Origin: Neostapfia colusana
Taxonomy: Eukaryota; Streptophyta; Magnoliopsida; Poales; Poaceae
Length of the DNA: 64,000 nt
Assembly (NCBI GenBank): GCA_030760725.1
Contig: JASWHV010000005.1
Location: 23,383,241-23,447,240 of the forward strand
Direction: 5' to 3'
The position numbers were made by a program, and so were the translations under genes. This document shows, one piece after another, positions 35,301-47,152 of this stretch. The notes under the pieces were generated by a model, which saw only the letters and a program-made list of their open reading frames with translations, was not told where the DNA came from and ran no database searches. Each line of letters starts with the position of its first letter. The first letter of the stretch is position 1.

Positions 35301-36869
35301 AACGTAGTGGCAGATGCACTGAGCCGCAAGTCACACGTCAATAATCTGACCATCACACCGTTGGAAGAGAGCGAACCACCACTACATGTGATTCCACACG
35401 GAGCTCTCTACAACCTAGCTTTGATCCCCACCATCCGTGAAGAGATAGCGGCGGCCCAGAAGAATGACAAGGGCATGTCACATTTGCGGAGACGTGTAGA
35501 CAGTGGGGAGCTGAAATGTTTCCGGAAGGACGGAGACGGCGTCCTATGGTTCAAGGACCGGATCGTCGTACCCCGTAACCCGGAATTATGGAAGAAAATC
35601 TTTGATGAGGCTCACTTGTCAAAGTTTTCTATTCACCCCGGCAGCAACAAGATGTATCAAGAACTCAGAAGCAAGTTTTGGTGGACACGGATGAAGTGAG
35701 AGACTGCAAAATACGTGTCCGAGTGTGATACATGTCGAAGGGTGAAGGCAGACCATATGCGGAAACCGGGACTGCTGCAACCACTGGGCATTCCTGCCTG
35801 GAAGTGGGAGGATGTGAGCATGGACTTCATCGTCGGTTTACCCACCACATTGCAGAAACATGATTCTGTGTGGGTGATCATCGATCGGCTCACCAAAGTT
35901 GCCCATTTCATCCCGGTCAACACCAACTACAACGCCAAGAAGTACGCTGAACTGTACATCTCACGGATCCTATGCTTGTACGGCGTACCCCGTACTATCA
36001 TATCGGATCGGGGCACTTTATTTGTGTCCCGTTTTTGGGAGCAGCTGCACGCTGCCTTGGGGACGAAACTGATCCGTAGTTCAGCATACCACCCGCAGAC
36101 GGATGGGCAAACGGAGCGGGTAAATCAAATCTTAGAAGACATGCTACGAGCTTGCGCTATCAACCACGGCAAGAATTGGGATGATCACTTGCCGTTAGCC
36201 GAGTTCTCGTACAATAATGGGTACCAAGCCAGCATCAAGATGGGGCCCTACGAGGCGCTATACGGGCGGAAATGCCGCACACCACTAAATTGGTGTGAAT
36301 CTGGCGAAAGGGTTACCTTCAGGATTGACCTTGTCAACAACGCGGAAGAAAAGGTTCGACTAATTAAAGCGAACCTAAAAGCCACTCAATCCCGTCAGAA
36401 ACAGTATGCGGACCGGAGAAGGCGCCCATTACAATTGGAAGTTGGAGATCACGTATACCTACGGGTGTCTCCAATGAAGGGCGTAAACAGATTTGGGGTG
36501 AGAGGAAAGTTAGCACCCCGATTCATCGGTCTATTCCAGATTACCGAAAGATGTGGATCGGTGGCATACCGGCTGAAATTACCAGAAGCACTTTCCGGTG
36601 TGCACGACGTCTTTCACATTGCCCAGCTGAGGAAGTGTCTTAAGCTATCAACTACCGTTCAGCTGAAGGATATTGAAGAACTGCAACCGGATCTCACCTA
36701 TCGGTAGGAACCGGTGCAGATTATCAATGAAAAGGCCCGAACCACACGCAACCGCACGTGGTTCTACAAGGTTCTATGGAGTAATCACTCCATGGACGAA
36801 GCGACATGGGAGAGCGAAGAATTTCTTCACACTAACTACCCCGACTTTTTCACGTCGCATATCCGGTAA
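32322..36869 (+). pseudogene. Gag-Pol polyprotein of element B, degraded
   Basis: Family 2 gag-pol from ATG at 32322 (MTRTRAN), about 270 bp after ORF0, to TAA at 36867-36869. In order: Gln/Pro-rich N-terminus, gag domain (~32600-33060), CCHC knuckle (CYKCGGPGHFASSC, ~33383-33427), protease DSGATHSF (~33619), RT with intact FIDD (34553-34564), RNase H (~34974-35340), integrase zinc finger and core (~35600-36330, including GQTERVNQ) and chromodomain (~36706-36869). Breaks: a 1-bp deletion in a C run near 33357; a 2-bp deletion near 34866 after AKPM; a stop near 35250 (GAA in E, TAA here); TGA near 35697 (TGG in E); and TAG near 36705 at the chromodomain boundary. The integrase and chromodomain segments are otherwise well preserved. 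Confidence 0.95.
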
Positions 36870-36925
36870 TTTTCCACCGTCCTCTCTCTCATTTTCACCT
36901 TATAATCTCGGGACGAGATTCTTTT

Positions 36926-36938
36926 AAAGGGGGAAGAA
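36926..36938 (+). other. Polypurine tract of B
   Basis: AAAGGGGGAAGAA directly precedes the TGTAAGGGCC start of the 3' LTR. Confidence 0.9.
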
Positions 36939-39900
36939 TGTAAGGGCCTCAGTTTTTGACACACATTTGAAGTGTTCATCACCACACCACACACCTCATT
37001 TGAGGAAAGTTGATGAACACAAATGAAGAGCAAGTAACCACCATCAACATGCTCATTAGAGAATAAACTCACATATTGCAAAAGGGGTATTTCCCACATG
37101 TTATATAGAGGGGCTGGACATATGAAAACTCCTACACATTGCTAAGGATGTCCATGCCAAGTTTCATCCAAATTCAAAACCTTTTTGAGGTCATTTTGGG
37201 TATAGCTAGAAAGAGGGCAGTTTGAAACCACATTCAAATGGAAACTGTTCTTATCCCATGAATTTAAAAGTGGGAGGCATATTCTTACTCAGCACATTTT
37301 TGTGAGCTCACACATCAATTTTCACTCCATTTGGAGTTGATCTTGACATGAGCTAAGTGGGACAAATTCAAACTTTATTTGAATTTCAAACTGAACTTGT
37401 GCTGAAATTCATTCAAACCAAACCCAATTTGAATTCTATTCAATTCAAATGGCTCATGGGTGAATAATTTGAATCACTTGGGGTATTTTGGGGCTCACTG
37501 TTTACAACAGTGATTAGGAGTAAATTTTAGAGGTTAAAACTGGAAGTGGGACCCACATGTCAGCCACTACTCCAGCCCAAACCGACTGAAAACCAAGCTC
37601 GGGTTCTTGCGCCGGACTGAGCAGCCGCCACGGCGAAGAGGCGAACGGGACACCACCTGCTTGCTGCCCCGACGTGCTGAACCGCCTCACAGCCCCCTTA
37701 TCTACGCCACCGCCCTGATCGGAGCGATCACCGCCCACTCTGCTGCCTCCTCGCATCAGAACCGCGCCATCGCTGCCGATCACTCGGAGCTGATCAGAGA
37801 AGCTTGATCAGCGCCTCTCCGTCCCCTCCAGAGCCACGGCAAGGTACTAGAGACCTTTCTCTGTCCCCCCCCCCCCCCCCCCCGCTGCTAGAATTCAGTT
37901 GAGACCGATTGAAATCGGTTATGCCGAAAGATCAATTCGGTGACTTAGAACCGCTGCACCTCGGGCTTCCGTGGACAGCCCAACCAGGGCGTTGTCACGC
38001 CCGAGCCAAGGCACCCATGGACGCACTGGTGACCGGTGCTGCTCACCCCCGAGCCACAGCCCGAGTGATTGCTCACCGGCGGCAAATTTCCAGTTTTCCC
38101 CTTTCTGAGTGCAGCACGACCTTCGGGTGTGATTCCGTCAAATTCGTGCTCTAGAAAGGATTAGAGGGCCGCAATCCGCTCTCACACAAACTAGACATGG
38201 CAACGCACAAGTTGCCTTCACAACCCTTGGCCGGAGAACCTCTGTACCCAGCGTAATTCGAGGTTTACCAACGGCGGAACAAAAAGGGAGGCATCGGGCA
38301 CCTGGCGAGGACCTACTTCAGGCCTTCCACGACCTGCCTCAAGCTCATGTCGACCTTCCCTGAGGTCCAGTGATGTTTCCCGACCGGTTCCTCGAGTAGT
38401 TGAGGTGCTAGGGAAGTCAGCCGACATGGCCGAAGTCTTTCCGAGGTGGCGGCTCGTCGCCGAACATGCACCGGCCATTGTCATGAGTAGCTGACCCCAG
38501 AATCCTGTTCCCCGAGTGAAAGTAGGCAGGGGCGGCCAAAATCGTGAAGTTTGGAGCTGTACAGAAGCCGGCGGCGAGCTCTCCGGCAAGGTCCCTCGGC
38601 GGCAGAGCGCGGGCGTCGCGAGGTTGAAGAAGGGGGTGGACCCCAGCTGTCAGCGGTCGATATTTTGAATCGGGATCGGGCTGCGGCCCGGATCGGGTGT
38701 GCTGGCGCGCAAAATCCTTGTGGGCCACGGTGTGCTGTCGTCTCGGCGTGCGACGCGTGTCCCCGGGGCCCACTCGCGAGTTTAAACTTTTCCCCGATTT
38801 TCAGATTTCTTACAAACTTCAAATCCTCATAACTTTGGCTAGAAAGCTCCAAATCGAGTGAACCAAATTTTGCTGGATTCAGCTCTCTAAGTACTTTCCA
38901 GAAAATCAAGTTTCACTTCATGAAATTCCTTATTTCTCCAGAATTAATTCCTCAAAATTTAAACTGTTAGGAATTTTAACTGGAGAATCCTTTGGAGGAA
39001 AACCCTGAAATTTTGCTGGGACGTTCACCAAAATGTCCCTGAACTACCATAAAAATTTCAGATCCATTTGAGCTCATTTAATCCACCTAATGGTGGGATT
39101 AGTTCAGAGGGTAGGTTGAGAGCTCGAGGTGTAAATCGGCTGGCGGCACTGAGATGCGCGTGCAGAGACCTCTTGCTCGGGACGATTGGACCGGTTCAAC
39201 ATTTGGCTAACGGGTGAAAGGTGTCGCATACGGCGTCCGTGATGGTTGTTGTAGGCAACATCGAGTACAGGCGTACGTGACGGGCTGTTCGGGTAACCCT
39301 GCAGGTGTAAATCGATTATAATCGCCGTCCCTCGCGGTCAGTGAGTACCACTTGTTCACTGTACCGTGACGTAGAAAGAACAGGCTAGTTACATGTTAAA
39401 ATGTTGCTGATTGAAAGATGTACTTGATTGCTAATGAATTGCTGTAGTTTAGAGCTAACTAAAGTTCTTTTCAACTTCGGGCAAAGTACATGAGAGAAAT
39501 GCGTTTCTTGTTTGATTGCGGCTCTCTCTTGTACATTAGCGTAAGGTTCTCCACAACCTGCTGCTAAAACTTGAAAGTAAGGTTCTACTAAATTAGGCGA
39601 GTCCTTGCAAATGATTTTTACCTCATGTAACCCATTACCCCTCATGTAGAAGTTCCATGTTTAGGTGAGACGGGTCAGACTTGCTGAGCCTTCGTGCTTA
39701 CTGCTTGTGTTTGAAGCTTTTGCAGGGTTCTATGAGGAAAGGACTCCCGATGAGGAGACGGAACCCCAGGAGGGGAACCCCGTCGAGTGGGAGTCGTGCA
39801 CGCCGCAGAGTTAGTGTGCGTGTGTGCTAGCAAGGACAAGTTCAAGGGCTGAACGTGGACTTGATGCGTAGTCTACGCCCGTGAGTGTAGACTGAAACTC

Positions 39901-40041
39901 TTTGATGTAAACATGTTCATAAACTGGTTATGTAATAAAATTTTGCTTCCGCTTTGTACCTTTGACGTGTGTTATCCGGTGCTGTGCAACGCAGCACCCC
40001 TCAGCGTGATCCTGGCTCGACAAGACCGTGGGGTCGTGTCA
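36939..40041 (+). repeat. 3' LTR of element B, internally deleted
   Basis: 3,103 bp with the same termini as the 5' LTR. At about 39105 it jumps from sequence matching 27725 to sequence matching 28677, with a 2-bp GT overlap, so about 950 bp are missing. The deletion must post-date insertion, or the LTRs were converted. It also contains a C19 run where the 5' LTR has C8. Confidence 0.95.
37865..37883 (+). repeat. Poly-C run (C19) in B 3' LTR
   Basis: Nineteen consecutive C residues. The 5' LTR has eight at 26501-26508, so the run expanded, or was inflated by sequencing, after insertion. Confidence 0.85.
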
Positions 40042-40046
40042 ACATA
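40042..40046. repeat. Target-site duplication of element B (right, ACATA)
   Basis: A perfect match to 25570-25574. Joining the flanks rebuilds the E sequence seen uninterrupted in D near 3350-3400. Confidence 0.95.
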
Positions 40047-40128
40047 CTCTACTGCCTACATGACATGTCACCGATTACAAAAGTTGGGTTACACTACTCT
40101 TGCTGCCCTACTTGGCAACTGTAACCCC

Positions 40129-41072
40129 CTACTCGGAGTAGAACTCGACCTCCTGTGGGTCGTCCTCCTCCGGTACCCCTGCTGGTGGCTCTGGATCTAC
40201 CACCTCTTCTCGCATCTCGGGTTCTCCCATTGCTGGAAGGCCTAAGACCACCGGTATGCCCAATACCGGAGGTACGAGGTCCTGCAAGGCATGCACCTCG
40301 TCCATGGCCTGGTTGTAGTTCTCTTACCAGCCTTGCCCTTCCTCAATAGTGTCGTCCCACTCTTGAGCAAGGTCCTCATTCTGCTGGGTTAAAGTCTGTA
40401 CCAGCTCTCGCAACGCCGCGATGTCGACATGGCTTTTCCTCTTCGCCTTCTTCAGACGATGCAACTGATTATGTTGTTCATTCAGTCGCTTGATCGTCGG
40501 AAGGAGCACATTGCGGAGTGCGTTGTGGGCACTCTCGAAATGGTCTCCATGGCTTGTGCTCTCCTTGAGCCTTGCGGCGAGATGCTCCATATGAACAGCT
40601 TGGCTGTCCATCACGGCGTTTCCCGCCCTCATCTGGAGGCTGAGATGTGCCTCCGCGGGGCTGTACCTTGGGCAACTCTGGTCCGTTGCCTCCAGGTACC
40701 TCTCTTCCCACACATGATGAGCCCGTCCCTCCACCGGAACGAGCGCGTATGGAGTGCCCTCCATAGCATGCACATGTAGTTGGCAGAAACGTGACATGGT
40801 GTCACGGGCTGCCACTTGCCACATCCCTTCTGGTTGTCTACCTCTCACCGTAACAGTGAATGGCACCCAACCGGGTGGCGTAGGTCCTGCAGGGACTTCG
40901 ACATGATTGTCCACATCTTGTTCCCCTCTTCGCCTTCTTCCTTGGTGAAGTACTGCGGCATCTGGTTGTATCCGAAATATTGAAGCATCTGCCTCAATGC
41001 ATCCGGATAGCCGCTGCGGCGAGAACAGTGGGACACCACCCACCAGTTCTCCAACTGCTTATCTGTTGTCAT
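40129..41072 (-). pseudogene. ORF0 of element E, broken
   Basis: The minus-strand family 2 ORF0 from ATG at 41072 (MTTDKQLENWW) to TAG at 40129. Compared with B it has a frameshift near 40905-40920, after NKMWTI, and a stop in the coiled-coil segment (GQGW then TAA, near 40324). The coiled coil and the acidic tail are recognisable. TTTTTACAG directly precedes the ATG, as in B. Confidence 0.85.
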
Positions 41073-42544
41073 CTGTAAAAATATATTTGAGAAATGTCAA
41101 ATATTTATTTAAACAATAAACCATTGAGTTATAACATGAGACATGTCATTGAACCCATAAAACTTGGAAACATAATTCAAATTTTAAACAAATTTGACTG
41201 CTGATCTGCTGTTCACCTGACAGCCATGACCAGCTTCCATTTCAACCTGATTTAGACCCTGTTAAATGCAAAACTAATTTTGGAGCTCAAAATCAAAGTT
41301 AAAGCTAACTTCAATAGCTTTCCAGAAAGTATTTGCTTGGCCTAAGATCTGTCCTGGTTGAAAAGTTATGAGAGGTTAAAATTTAACAGAATTTCTGGAG
41401 AAATTGGACAGAACCTCCCTGCTTTAGGTACTGATTTGATCCAAGAATTCCAGTTAATTCTGTTGCCATTCTGACAAAACTTTATGTTACAAAGTTGTAA
41501 CCCATCTCATAATATTTCGAGAACTACCTCATTTTATATTTTTAGAATTTTATGAAGGAAGTTATGCTCAATTTACAGAGAGTTTAAAGAGAGTCTTTAC
41601 TCTGTCCTGTTTTCGGGACAGTTTCAATTCCACTGTATTTTTCGATTGGTTAAGGGATGAAACCCCTCTGGACCACAACAGAAATGTTATAAAGCTCTTC
41701 CAAAGCTTTCCATAAATGTATCATATGACCCCATCCTGAAAGAACTCAACCTCTAACCTCTGATTATTTTTAGCCTTATTTCAGCTGAAAACAGAGTGCT
41801 CTGTCCTTAACAAACTATAAGTTGAAAACTTGTTAACTTTGAATATTCTGATTAAGGGAAGGAGTTACATCAAGTTTTACTGCTTTGGATCAAAACCTTC
41901 AAGTTTTACAATGAAGTTGTTCATTTAGTGGGGTGTGACGTCGATGCATCACCAGATCATGTCGGTACTACGTCCTCACAAAGAAAACCTGTACCAGACT
42001 TAGCCGGCTTCGTTAGTTCAGTGGCACTAAACGTCACTCGCACACGGATGCTACACGTCTACCGTTTCGTGGTTAGACTACCTGAAGAAACTCAAACAAT
42101 CGTCAGACTCGGCTGCACACTGAGCCCGGTATCCATACAGTCCATACACCCGGCCGTCATCACTCGCCCGGATGTTCTCAAGCCAAACACGCCTTGAGCT
42201 ACGTGTTCACGTTTCAGACCACGTGACGGGGTCTCCCAAATTGCACCATGCACGCCAGGGACAGACGTTGCTCGAACACCCCAAACGACATGAAGAGTCG
42301 TAGAGGATATCAAAGCGGGTGGGGTTACCTGCCACCCGTGGGGCTCCACACTTCAGCTTGTGCGCACTGGTGGACAGCGCTTACGTGCACCCCCCAAGAC
42401 ATAAACGTCCCGAGATGCACGATTTTCCAACATAATCAAATAGGTTAGTATGCCACTTTCTATACACTAATAACATCCTTATATGGGCTACTAACTCGTT
42501 CCTCACTGGATTTTAAAAAAGATGACCTTTGTAGTGCGTTAACC
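41073..42544 (-). other. Leader of element E
   Basis: 1.47 kb without genes, collinear with the B and D leaders. The hairpin is at 41935-41952, where one arm carries a change that leaves a G-U pair (GTGATG/CGTCAC on the sense strand). The ORF0-proximal half is AT-rich. Confidence 0.7.
41935..41952 (-). other. Conserved leader hairpin (copy E)
   Basis: Stem GTGATG/CGTCAC around loop CATCGA on the sense strand. The single difference from D remains pairable in RNA as G-U. Confidence 0.55.
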
Positions 42545-42564
42545 TCAAGCGAGCTCTGATACCA
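42545..42564 (-). other. Primer binding site of E
   Basis: The minus strand reads TGGTATCAGAGCTCGCTTGA, 4 bases from the LTR end at 42569. It is identical to the sites of B and D. Confidence 0.9.
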
Positions 42565-42568
42565 ACGC

Positions 42569-45500
42569 TGACACGACCCAACGGTCTTGTCGAGCCAGGA
42601 TCACGCTGAGGGGTGCTGCGTTGCACAGCACCGGATAACACACATCAAAGGTACAAAGCGGAAGCAAACATTTTATTACATAAACTGGTTTATGAACATT
42701 TGTACATCAAAATAAGTTCAGTCTACACTCACGGGCGTAGACTACGCATTAAGTTCATGTTCAGCCCTTGAACGTGACCTTGCTAGCACACACGCACACT
42801 AACTCTGCGGCGTGCACAACTCCCACTCGACGGGGTTCCCCTCCTGGGGTTCCGTCTCCTCTTCGGGAGTCCCTTCCTCATAGAACCCTGCAAAATCTTC
42901 AAACACAAGCAGTGAGCATGAAGGCTCAGCAAGACTGACCCATCTCTCCTAATCATGGAACTTCTACATGAGGGTGATAGGTACAGGAGATGAAAAGCAG
43001 TTGCAAGGACTCGCCTAATTAGTGGAACCTTACTTTCAAGTTTTAGCAGTCGGTTGTGGAGAACCTTACGCTAAGGCACATGAGAGAGCCGCAATCAAAC
43101 AAGAAACACATTTCTCTCATGTACTTGGCCCAAAGTTGAAAGGAACTTTAATTAGCTCTAAACTATGGCAAAACATTAACAATCAAGTCCATCTTTCAAT
43201 CAGCAACATTTTAACATGTAACTAGCCTGTTCTTTCTACGTCATGGTACAGTGAACAAGTGGTACTCACTGACCGCGAGGGACGGTGATTATAATCGATT
43301 TACACCAGCAGGGTTACCTGAACAACCTGTCACGTACGCCCGTACTCGATGTTGCCTACAGCAACCATCACTGACGCCATATGCAACCACCTTTCACCCG
43401 TCAGCCAAATATTGAACCGGTCCCATCGTCCCGAGCAAGAGGTCTTTGCACGCGCATCTCAGTGCCGCCAGCCGATTTACACCTCAAGCTCTCCACCTAC
43501 CCTCTGAACGACGGGCAATGCCTCAATACCCAGCTACCCAAGTTACATCGGTTTCCCGGTTCCCATATATCAGGTAAGTCTTCGGTACTGTTCTAGCTTG
43601 TTCAACAGGCCCGCACACGGCTCGGTCCTCAATCGACACAAGCGGAGCTATAGCACACAGGCCCTAAAGTCCTGCTGCCCTTACTCTCCGCTCGGTCTCA
43701 TTTTTCTTGCCATGTGTATCATGTGCTATTTGTACCCGAGTCGAGTGCCTCTAGCCTATGCTCGCGAGTAGTTCCAACTACTCGACTTATACCGAATCCT
43801 ACCCTAACTTAGCTTTGCAGTAGCTAACGGGGTTAGCAATCCTAAGCCCAACCCATGGTTTTCTTGGCTATGCAATTGGGTTTCCAAACAAGACTCCAAT
43901 GCAAGATAATTATACTCAAGTAAGTGCTCAAAACAATAAAACTTTGTAAAAAGGTTAATGCAAACCGGAGCTTGCCTTGCTGCTCTTGGTAGTAGCCTAG
44001 CTGCTCCTCCGGAGTAACGAAGTCTAGGACTTCGGGTTCCTCCTTGACCTTAGCGACTACATGATATAAGAAGTACATGTATTAATTTAAATGCATTTGA
44101 ACTGACTTTTAAACTTGTGAAATCTATAACTCTTACTAGAAAGACCCAATGACTGTGAAACTTTTATTGTGGCTTGGTTACAACCTAAACGGAGACCTGG
44201 TCAAGTTTTAGCTGCAGCAAAGCTCATTTGAGCCCTCCACAATTAATTATGTACTTGACCTTAATTGAAGGCTTTTAGGGTGTTCTAAGGATTTCCATGA
44301 AACAAACTATGACTTTCTGAAAACTAGATTTTCAGAGGGTTGTAATGAAATTGGTCTCACTTAATTTGAAGGTTCCTAACTAAAGATATGAGCTAAACAA
44401 TTCCAGGGGAAATTCTGAAAATGTTTCTGAACATTTTCTATTTTCTCTGGAACAGTTTCACTAATAACACCATTAGGTGGACCAAATTAGCTTAAATTGA
44501 TCTGAAATTTTTATTGTGGTTCAGGGATATTTTGGTGAACATCCCAGCTAAATTTCAAAATTTTCCCCCGAAGGATTCTCCAGTTAAAATTCCAAACAGA
44601 TTAAACTTTGAGGAATTAATTCTGAAGACATAAGGATTTTCATGAAGTGAAACTTGATTTGCTGGAAAGTTCTCAGAGAGCTGAATCCAACAAAATTTGG
44701 TTCACTAGATTTGGAGCTTTCTAGCCAAAGTTATGAGGATTGGAAGTTTGAAGGAAATCTGAAAATCGGGGGAAAAGTTTAAATCTGCCGGGGCCCGCGG
44801 GGTCACGTGTTAGGCGCGGAGGCGACAGCATACTGTGGCCCACAGGGTCTTTGCGCGCCAGCACACCAGATCCCGGCCACACCCGATCCCTGTTTGAATT
44901 TTTAAGCAGCTGACGCGTGGGCCAGCCGGCTTCGTCTTCCTCCTGACGCCCGCGCTCTGCCGCCGGGGTATCTCGCCGGAGAGCTAGCCGGCAGCTTCTG
45001 TAAAGCTCCAAACTTCACGCTTTTGGCCGCCTCTGCCTATTTTCACTCAGGGAACAGGATTCTGGGCTCAGCTCGTCATGATAACGGCCAGCACATGGTC
45101 GGCGACGAGCGGCGGCTTCGGAAAGACTTCGGCCGTGTCGGCGGACTTCCCTAGCACCTCAACTACTCGAGCAACCAGTCGGGGAGCATCAGTGGACCTC
45201 AGGGAAGGTCGACATGAGCTTGAAGCAGCTCAGGGGAAACCCAAAGTAGGTCCTCACCGTGCGCCCGATGACTCCCGCTTGCTCCGCCGTCTGTAAACTT
45301 CGAAATACGCCGGGTACAGAGGTTCTCCGGCCAAAGGTTGTGAAGACAACTTGTGCGTTACCGTGTCTAGTGTATGTGAGAGCGGATTGAGGCCGTCTAA
45401 TCCTTCCTAGAGTAAGAATTTGACAGAACCGCACCCGAAGGTCGTTCTGCACCCAGAAAGGGGAAAACTGGAAATTCGCTGCCGGTGAGCAAGCACTCGG

Positions 45501-46608
45501 GCTGTGGCTCGGGGATGAGCAGCACCGGTCACCAGCGCGTTCAAGGGCGCCTTGGCTCGGGCATGACAACTCCCCGGTTGGGCTGTCCACGGGAGCCCGA
45601 AGTGCGGCGGCGTTAGGTCACTGGATTGAAGTCTCGGTATAGTCGAGATCGACCGGTTTCAGCTGAATTCTAGCAACGGGGAAGATGAAGGAAGGTTCCT
45701 AGTACCTTGCCGTAGCTCTGGAGGGGACGGGGAGGCTGTGATCATGCTTCCTTGATCAGCTCCGAGTGATCGGCAGCGATGGCGCGTTTCTGGTGCGAGG
45801 AAGCAGCAGAGTGTGCGGTGCTCACTCCGATCATGGCGACGACGTAGATAAGGGGGCTGCGAGGCGGTTCAGCAAGTCGGGGCGGCAAGCAGGTGGTGTC
45901 CTGATCGATTCCTCACCGTGGCGGCTGCTCAGTCCGGCGCAAGAACCAGACCTGGGTTTTTAGTCGGTTTGATTTGGATTAGTGGCTGACATGTGGGTCC
46001 CACTTCCAATTTTAACCTCTGAAATTAACTCCAATTCACTGTTGTAAACAGTGAGCCCCAAAATACCCATGGTGATTCAAATTATTCACCCATGAGCCAT
46101 TTGAATTGATTAGGATTCAAATTGGGTTTGGTTTGAATGAATTTCAGCACATGTTCAGTTTGAAATTTAAATAAAGTTTGAATTTGCCCCACTTAGCTCA
46201 TGTCAAGATCAACTCCAAATGGAGTGAAAATTGGTGTGTGAGCTCACAAAAATGTGCTGAATAAGAATATGCCTCCCACTTTTGAATTCATGGGATAAAA
46301 ACAGTTTGAATTTGAATATGGTTTCAAACTGCCCTCTTTCTAGCTATACCCAAAATGACCTCGAAAAGGTTTTGAATTTGGGTGAAACTTGGCATGGACA
46401 TCCTTAGCAATGTGTAGGAGTTTTCATATGCCCAGCCCCTCTATATCACATGTGGGAAACACCACTTTTGCAATATGTGAGTTTGTTCCCTAATGAGCAT
46501 GTTGATGGTGGTTACTTGCTCTTCAAATGTGTTTATCAACTTGCTTCAAATGTGGTGTGTGTGTGGTGATGACACTTCAAGCATGTGCCAAAAACTGAGG
46601 CCCTTACA
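42569..46608 (-). repeat. 5' LTR of element E
   Basis: A 4,040-bp minus-strand LTR, TGTAAGGGCC (46608) to GTCGTGTCA (42569). It carries GTGGGTCCCAC at 45993-46003 and the same U3 cassette as B (about 45734-45965). The flank on its right is an integrase fragment starting AGGCG, the expected duplication; the matching copy would lie left of the window. Confidence 0.9.
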
Positions 46609-46876
46609 AGGCGCACTATTCGTTGCTCGTTTCTGGGAGCAGCTCCATGCCTTGTTGAGGACCAAATTGATTAGGAGCTCAGCATATAACCCTCAAACGG
46701 ATGGTCAAATGGAGAGGGTGAATCAAGTTCTCAAAAATATGATTCGAGCATTTGCCATACACAACGGTAAAATTTGGGATTATCATTTGCCGTTGGCGGA
46801 ATTTGCTTATAAGAATGGTTATCAAGAGAGCTTTAAGATGGCACCTTATGAAGCTCTCTACGGTCGGAAGTGCTGC
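46609..46876 (+). pseudogene. Integrase core fragment of an older gypsy element
   Basis: An ~89-codon piece of Ty3/gypsy integrase on the plus strand: RFWEQLH, SSAYNPQTDGQMERVNQ with the catalytic Glu, and YEALYGRK. It resembles family 2 integrase but differs enough to be another family. It is cut on the left by the E LTR and on the right by the F LTR, so it is the oldest layer visible here. A frame beginning upstream at 46493 starts in LTR sequence and is accidental. Confidence 0.85.
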
Positions 46877-47152
46877 TGTGACACCCTCAATTTTTATTTC
46901 TGCATGCATTCATATTTTATATAAGGAAAACATTTTAAAAGAAGTGGAAACAGAAAGAGAATCAAAAAGATAGCCAAAAAGAGCAAATTCCAGTTCCCCG
47001 AGGAGCGCCGTAGACACTTCCCGTGGCCCGCAGGCCATGTGGCGCCTTCGAAGGTCATCCCCGCAAAAGGGGGAGAGGTCCGCCGCTAAACTAGCTACGT
47101 GGCAGGCTCGGATCTTGCCTCTGTGAAAGGGGCGAGGTTCGACCCCATGGGA

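Larger units (their letters stand above)
25575..40041 (+). mobile_element. Complete Ty3/gypsy chromovirus B (family 2, with ORF0)
   Basis: A 14,467-bp element: 5' LTR (25575-29617), PBS (29621), ~1.5 kb leader, ORF0 (31105-32049), gag-pol (32322-36869), polypurine tract (36926-36938), 3' LTR (36939-40041) and duplication ACATA. It inserted between ORF0 and gag of its own relative E, in the opposite orientation. The 3' LTR is about 940 bp shorter than the 5' LTR because of one internal deletion. Outside that deletion the LTRs differ by about 2% by eye. An extra ORF before gag matches what I recall for rice RIRE3/RIRE8; exact family membership needs a search. Confidence 0.95.
612..46608 (-). 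mobile_element. Composite tandem gypsy element D-LTR-E-LTR (family 2)
   Basis: Two minus-strand family 2 copies share a single LTR. Reading right to left there is a 5' LTR (42569-46608), E PBS, leader, ORF0 and gag-pol, E polypurine tract, the shared LTR (16768-20764), then D PBS, leader, ORF0 and gag-pol up to 612. The shared LTR therefore serves as 3' LTR for E and 5' LTR for D. Later insertions split it: A (3901-14768) in D ORF0, B (25575-40041) between E ORF0 and gag, and G2 (up to 611) in D RT. Removing A and B with one copy of each duplication restores collinearity with family 2. LTR-internal-LTR-internal-LTR arrays are usually attributed to unequal recombination between LTRs. The D 3' end lies outside the window. 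Confidence 0.85.

Noticed and set aside
46493..46924. 143-codon protein starting at 46493
   Set aside because: Its first third is E LTR sequence and its end is F LTR; only 46609-46876 is a real integrase remnant.
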